A stretch of 17,218 bases of DNA, taken from assembly GCA_964385045.1 (NCBI GenBank), contig CAYLNM010000095.1:1-17218 (forward strand). Reading direction: 5' to 3'. The DNA comes from CAYLNM01 sp964385045 (GTDB taxonomy: Bacteria > Planctomycetota > Phycisphaerae > Phycisphaerales > SM1A02). This document shows positions 13,755-17,218 of this stretch, one piece after another. Below the pieces are notes generated by a model, which was not told the DNA's origin, made no database searches, and was given only the letters and a program-made list of their open reading frames with translations. The position numbers and the translations under genes are program-made. Position 1 is the first letter of the stretch; every line of letters starts with the position of its first letter.

Positions 13755-13769
13755 GGTGCGGCCCGCACC
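13755..13769 (+). other. Hairpin in the nucleotidase 5' leader
   Basis: GGTGCG (13755-13760) and CGCACC (13764-13769) form a 6-bp stem around GCC. A rival pairing is GGGTGCG with CGCACCC at 13780-13786. The hairpin lies just downstream of the proposed promoter, so it would be in the leader RNA. Regulatory meaning is unknown. The rest of 13550-13879 shows no gene. Confidence 0.35.
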
Positions 13770-13879
13770 GCGCGGTCCGCGCACCCGATCGAAGTCCCGG
13801 TGCCCGTCGAGCCGTCCCGCGGGGACGGCCACGGTGCGTTCGGGATTCACGTGAGAGAGAAGAACAAGGAGCACGACGG

Positions 13880-15787
13880 ATGGCCACTCGAACCGCCCTC
13901 ACCGTCGCCCTGGGCGCGGCCGCGGCATGCACTGCCGGGGTCGGCGCGCAGTCGATCGAGATCCTGCACCACAGCGACGGCGAGTCGCAGCTCATCGACG
14001 CCGGCAGCGGCCTCGAGGACTTCGGCGGCCTCGGCCGCTTCGCCACCGTCGTGGCGAACATCCGGGCCGCCGCCGCGGACGCCGGCCGCGACACCGTCCT
14101 CCTGACCTCGGGGGACAACTACATCCCGAGCCCGGAGTTCAACGCGTCGCTCGAGAACGGCGTGCCGTACTTCGACGCGATCGGCCTCGACCTCATCGAG
14201 TACGACGCCTTCATCCTCGGCAACCACGACTTCGACCTGGGCCCCGGCGTCCTGGCGAGCTTCATCGAGTCGTTCTCGTCGACCCAGCCGCCGTTCCTCT
14301 CGGCGAACCTCGACGTCAGCGCCGAGCCCGCCCTCGAGGCCCTCCGCCAGGCCGGGCGGATCGCGAAGAGCACCGTCGTCACCAAGGGTGGTGAGCAGAT
14401 CGGCATCGTCGGCGCCACCACGCCGAACCTGCCCTTCATCAGCTCGCCCGGCGGCGTCGTCGTCGATCCGGACTTCGCGGCCGCCATCCAGGCCGAGATC
14501 GACGCCCTCCGGGCCGGCGGCGTCGAGCGCATCATCGTCGTGAGCCACCTGCAGGGCATCGCCGAGGAGATCGACCTCGCGGGCCAGATCTCCGGTGCCG
14601 ACGTCTTCGTCGCCGGCGGCGGCGGCGAGCTGCTCGCCAACGAGGGCGACCTGCTCCTGCCCGACGACACCGCCTCGGGCGAGTACCCGATCGAGGTCGT
14701 CGACCCCGACGGCCGCACCGTGTACATCGTCGGCACCGCGGGCGACTACAACTACGTCGGCCGCCTCGCGGTCGAGTTCGACGCCGCGGGCGAGATCGTC
14801 TCGGTCGACCCGACCTCGGGCCCCGTCCGCGTCGCGGGCGGCAAGCAGCCCGACGCCGTCGAGGCCGATCCCACCGTCCAGGCCCAGGCCGTCCAGCCGG
14901 TCATCGAGTACGTCGAGGGCCTCGCCACCAACGTGATCGCCGACAACCAGGTCCCGCTGAACGGCATCCGCGAGGAGATCCGCAGCCGCGAGACCAACTA
15001 CGGCAACCTGATCACCGACGCGTACGTCTGGCAGGCCAACGTCCTCGCGGACGACTTCGGCACCCCCGAGGTCAACGTCGCCCTCAGCAACGGCGGCGGC
15101 ATCCGCAACGACAGCATCGTGCCCGTCGGCGACTACTTCGAGATCGACACCTTCGACGCCCTGCCGTTCGGCAACGTCCTGTCGGTCTTCGCCGACCTCC
15201 CGGCCGAGACGCTGCTCGCGATCCTCGAGAACTGCGTCAGCCGCGTCGATCCGCCGGCCGGCTTCCCCACCAGCGGCACCGGCCGCTTCACCCAGGCCTC
15301 CGGCCTGCTGATCCAGTGGAACGAGGACGTGAACCCGACCGAGGGTCGCATCCGCAGCGTCCGCCTCGCCGACGGCACCCCGATCGTGCTCGACGGCGCG
15401 GTCGTGGACGCCCCGCCGGTGATCAACCTCGTCACCGTGGACTTCCTCGCCCGCGGCGGCGACGAGTGGCCCTTCGGCGACCTGCCGTTCACCAACCTCG
15501 GCGTCAGCTACCAGCAGACGCTCGCCAACTTCCTCCAGGCCGACATGGCCGACGGCGGGCTCGGCGCCGTGATCACCGAGACCGCGTACCCGGTCGGCGG
15601 CGAGGGTCGCATCGTTCGCACCGGTGCCGACGTGGACGGCAGCGGCCTCGTCGACCTCGACGACCTGCTCACCGTCCTCTCGGCCTTCGGGGCCTGCCCG
15701 AGCTTCCCGTGCCCGGCGGACCTCGACGGTGACGGGGCCGTGGACTTCGACGACCTGCTCTCGGTCATCGGCGCCTTCGGCAGCTGA
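13880..15787 (+). CDS. Secreted 5'-nucleotidase-family metallophosphatase with dockerin-like C-terminus
   Basis: The protein has 635 residues. A signal peptide spans 1-23 (ALTVALGAAAACTAGVGA). The metallophosphatase domain (~25-315) has EILHHSDGES (27-36), TSGDN (76-80), LGNHDFD (113-119), VVSHLQG (220-226) and VFVAGGGGELL (242-252). The nucleotidase C-terminal domain (~345-575) has NYGNLITDAY, ALSNGGGIRN (401-410), ALPFGNVL and VDFLARGGDEWPF. The family removes phosphate from extracellular nucleotides. Two usual metal-ligand motifs are changed: D-x-H is DGE, and GHxH is GGGE. Residues 583-635 are two EF-hand-like repeats, DVDGSGLVDLDDLLTVLSAF and DLDGDGAVDFDDLLSVIGAF, joined by CPSFPC: a dockerin-type module. 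AAGGAG (13866-13871) at spacing 8 fixes the start. A PHO-box-like site lies upstream. Substrate is inferred. Confidence 0.92.
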   Translation: MATRTALTVALGAAAACTAGVGAQSIEILHHSDGESQLIDAGSGLEDFGGLGRFATVVANIRAAAADAGRDTVLLTSGDNYIPSPEFNASLENGVPYFDAIGLDLIEYDAFILGNHDFDLGPGVLASFIESFSSTQPPFLSANLDVSAEPALEALRQAGRIAKSTVVTKGGEQIGIVGATTPNLPFISSPGGVVVDPDFAAAIQAEIDALRAGGVERIIVVSHLQGIAEEIDLAGQISGADVFVAGGGGELLANEGDLLLPDDTASGEYPIEVVDPDGRTVYIVGTAGDYNYVGRLAVEFDAAGEIVSVDPTSGPVRVAGGKQPDAVEADPTVQAQAVQPVIEYVEGLATNVIADNQVPLNGIREEIRSRETNYGNLITDAYVWQANVLADDFGTPEVNVALSNGGGIRNDSIVPVGDYFEIDTFDALPFGNVLSVFADLPAETLLAILENCVSRVDPPAGFPTSGTGRFTQASGLLIQWNEDVNPTEGRIRSVRLADGTPIVLDGAVVDAPPVINLVTVDFLARGGDEWPFGDLPFTNLGVSYQQTLANFLQADMADGGLGAVITETAYPVGGEGRIVRTGADVDGSGLVDLDDLLTVLSAFGACPSFPCPADLDGDGAVDFDDLLSVIGAFGS

Positions 15788-15858
15788 TCCCGCCGACGAT
15801 CGCACGGGCGGATCCCTCCTCCTCTTCTCCACGTCCGTCCGGCGATCATCGATCGACG

Positions 15859-15889
15859 CCGCGGCCCCCGGTTCCGCCGGGGGCCGCGG
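15859..15889. terminator. Strong hairpin between convergent genes
   Basis: CCGCGGCCCCCGG (15859-15871) pairs perfectly with CCGGGGGCCGCGG (15877-15889) around TTCCG: a 13-bp stem and 5-nt loop. It lies 71 bases after the nucleotidase stop and 74 before the glycosyltransferase end, suited to both transcripts. There is no T-run. Confidence 0.7.
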
Positions 15890-15963
15890 TGCGTTCGGGG
15901 GCGGCGTGCTCGCGCGGGGGCGGCGCCGTGCCGGTCCCGGCCTCGATGTCGCGTGCGCCGGGC

Positions 15964-17187
15964 CTACGCCCGGTACGGCTCCAGCCGGTACTCGCGCCCG
16001 CCCCACTTCACCGGGCGCCGTCGGACGAGGTCGCCGGCGGCCTCCCACAGGATCGAGGCCACCGCGAGGCAGCCGACCGGGAACCACGCCGCGAGCCTCG
16101 GGTCCGCGCCGGCCAGCCGATAGGCGCTCCGCAGCGTCCAGCGGCGAATCGGCCAGGCGATCGCGGTCGGCAGCAGCGTCGCCGCGGCGATCGCCGGCTT
16201 GCCCGCGGCGACGAAGACGCCCGCCCCGAGGATCACGAGGAGCTCGGCCACCGGCGGCACCGCCCCCAGCAGCGCGAGGCGGACCGCGTACTTGCGGAGG
16301 CGGGAGGGCATGCGGCGCGACGCCTCGATGTAGATGCGGCGCCAGCCGGCCCGGAACGCGGGCCACGAGTCGTACATCGAGACCTCCAGCATGCCGTCGG
16401 CGAAGTACACCGCGCCCGAGCCGCCGGCGTGGTGCACCGCGCGGGCGAAGGCGATGTCCTCGAGCAGGTCGTCCTTCACCGCGGCGTGGCCGCCGATGCG
16501 CTCGTAGACGTCGCGATCGAACAGCATGAACTGCCCGTTGGCGAAGGGCCGCGGGAACCGGCGGCGGTTGATGCGCTCGATCGGATACTGGTGCAGCAGC
16601 TGCATCGAGGCGACCGGCTGCACGATCCGCTCGAATTGCTCGTCGGTGGTGAGGGTGCTGAGCAGGCTCAGCAGCTGGCGGTGGTCCTCCCGGGCGAGCG
16701 CGACCGCGGCCCGCAGCAGCCGCGGATCGAACCGCACGTCGGCGTCGGTGAAGACGAGGGTGTCGCCCGTCGCCGCCTCCGCCCCGATGCGGGCGGCGTT
16801 GCACTTGCCGGCCCAGTCGTCGGGGCAGTCGTGGTTCTCGATCACGCGGATGCGCGGATCGACCGCGGCGAGCGGCTCGAGGATCGCCTTCGTGCCGTCG
16901 GTGCATCGGTCGAGGACGAAGATCACCTCGAAGTCGGGGTGGTCCTGGGCCATGAGCGACCGACAGCACCGCTCGATGACCCGCTCCTCGTCGTGGGCCG
17001 GCACCACCACCGAGACCCGCCCCCACCCGCCCGGCGGCGGCGACAGTCGGAGGCCGCGCCGGATCGTCGGGGGATCGCGCCGCACCCGCTGCAGCCGCGT
17101 GGCGGCGAGGATCCAGAACACCACGCCGCCGATCGTCAGCGCCCACGCGATCGCCAGGGGAACGAGGAAGGCCGGCTGCTCGGTCAT
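15964..17187 (-). CDS. Membrane GT2-family glycosyltransferase (HpnB/CrtQ-like)
   Basis: The protein has 407 residues. An N-terminal membrane segment lies at ~8-29. The GT-A catalytic domain (~57-290) begins VSVVVPAHDEERVIERCCRSL. FVLDRCTDGT (90-99) and the metal-binding TDADV (147-151) mark a family 2 inverting transferase, followed by acidic ED (243-244) and FRAGWRRIYIEA (278-289, the usual W/R acceptor motif). Two to three C-terminal membrane segments lie at ~303-385, and the end is KWGGREYRLEP (394-404). This layout and ending resemble transferases of hopanoid- and carotenoid-associated clusters (HpnB, CrtQ), which glycosylate lipids, but no such cluster is in view, so the acceptor is unknown. 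The ATG at 17187 is preceded by GGAG. The gene stops with TAG, unlike the other genes here, which use TGA. Confidence 0.9.
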   Translation of the reverse strand: MTEQPAFLVPLAIAWALTIGGVVFWILAATRLQRVRRDPPTIRRGLRLSPPPGGWGRVSVVVPAHDEERVIERCCRSLMAQDHPDFEVIFVLDRCTDGTKAILEPLAAVDPRIRVIENHDCPDDWAGKCNAARIGAEAATGDTLVFTDADVRFDPRLLRAAVALAREDHRQLLSLLSTLTTDEQFERIVQPVASMQLLHQYPIERINRRRFPRPFANGQFMLFDRDVYERIGGHAAVKDDLLEDIAFARAVHHAGGSGAVYFADGMLEVSMYDSWPAFRAGWRRIYIEASRRMPSRLRKYAVRLALLGAVPPVAELLVILGAGVFVAAGKPAIAAATLLPTAIAWPIRRWTLRSAYRLAGADPRLAAWFPVGCLAVASILWEAAGDLVRRRPVKWGGREYRLEPYRA

Positions 17188-17218
17188 GCGGGCTCCGCGG
17201 GCGACGGGGGCGGCGGGG

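Noticed and set aside
13585..13879. Small genes between the peroxiredoxin and nucleotidase
   Set aside because: Open frames there lack ribosome binding sites and continue into neighbouring genes in the wrong frame.
13740..13879. Riboswitch in the nucleotidase leader
   Set aside because: Only short hairpins are visible and no known aptamer core could be recognised.
13847..17146. A 1099-codon open frame on the minus strand across the nucleotidase and glycosyltransferase
   Set aside because: It is antisense to two well-supported genes and has the repetitive Val/Asp/Gly-rich composition of a shadow frame in GC-rich DNA.
1..17218. Defence island, prophage, transposon, tRNA or rRNA
   Set aside because: No nuclease, methyltransferase, integrase, transposase, inverted terminal repeats or structural RNA sequence was recognised on either strand.

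Overview
The window is a draft-assembly fragment of very GC-rich DNA (third codon positions almost all G or C). It contains one 100-base N gap. The gene set and style suggest a planctomycete of the Phycisphaerae type. The signs are a secreted enzyme ending in two dockerin-like EF-hand repeats, an ECF sigma factor with a very long low-complexity N-terminus, an HU/IHF protein with an extended tail, and some genes starting at or near the predicted +1 of a TAnnnT-type -10. This taxonomy is inference; no rRNA or marker tree is available here.

Layout: 1-363 is the 3' end of an Ala/Pro-rich protein with a short conserved C-terminal motif (possibly a SecA tail). 640-1014 is a small putative lipoprotein. 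1302-1748 is an HU/IHF-family DNA-binding protein behind a clear sigma70-type promoter. 1749-2522 has no confident gene. It is dominated by an 18-bp minisatellite (18 contiguous units) that runs into the N gap and reappears on the other side. 2523-4097 is the replicative helicase DnaB. A nested hairpin then separates it from two minus-strand genes: a Na+/Ca2+ exchanger-family antiporter (6701-7741) and a PAS-PAS-histidine kinase-receiver hybrid (4227-6602), probably co-transcribed.

From 7805 the plus strand resumes with an ECF sigma factor (7805-8887), a single-TM protein that may be its partner (9256-9876), and a membrane-anchored helical protein (10010-10873). The last overlaps a Dpp/Opp-type ABC permease (10870-11943), which overlaps its ATPase (11940-12965). 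Both overlaps are GTGA, so these three form one translationally coupled unit. The matching second permease, second ATPase and binding protein are not in the window. A Bcp-type peroxiredoxin follows (13061-13549). Next is a secreted 5'-nucleotidase-family enzyme with a dockerin-like tail (13880-15787). Its upstream region carries two 7-bp direct repeats with 11-bp periodicity that look like a PHO box, next to a plausible -10. A strong 13-bp hairpin (15859-15889) separates it from a convergent GT2 glycosyltransferase of the HpnB/CrtQ type (15964-17187).

The most notable items are the possible PHO box in front of the nucleotidase, the replaced metal-binding histidines in that enzyme, the degenerate N-box of the hybrid kinase, and the gap-interrupted GATC-rich 18-bp repeat between the HU and dnaB genes. 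I see no defence system, CRISPR array, phage, transposon, tRNA or rRNA. I cannot claim a wholly new system.
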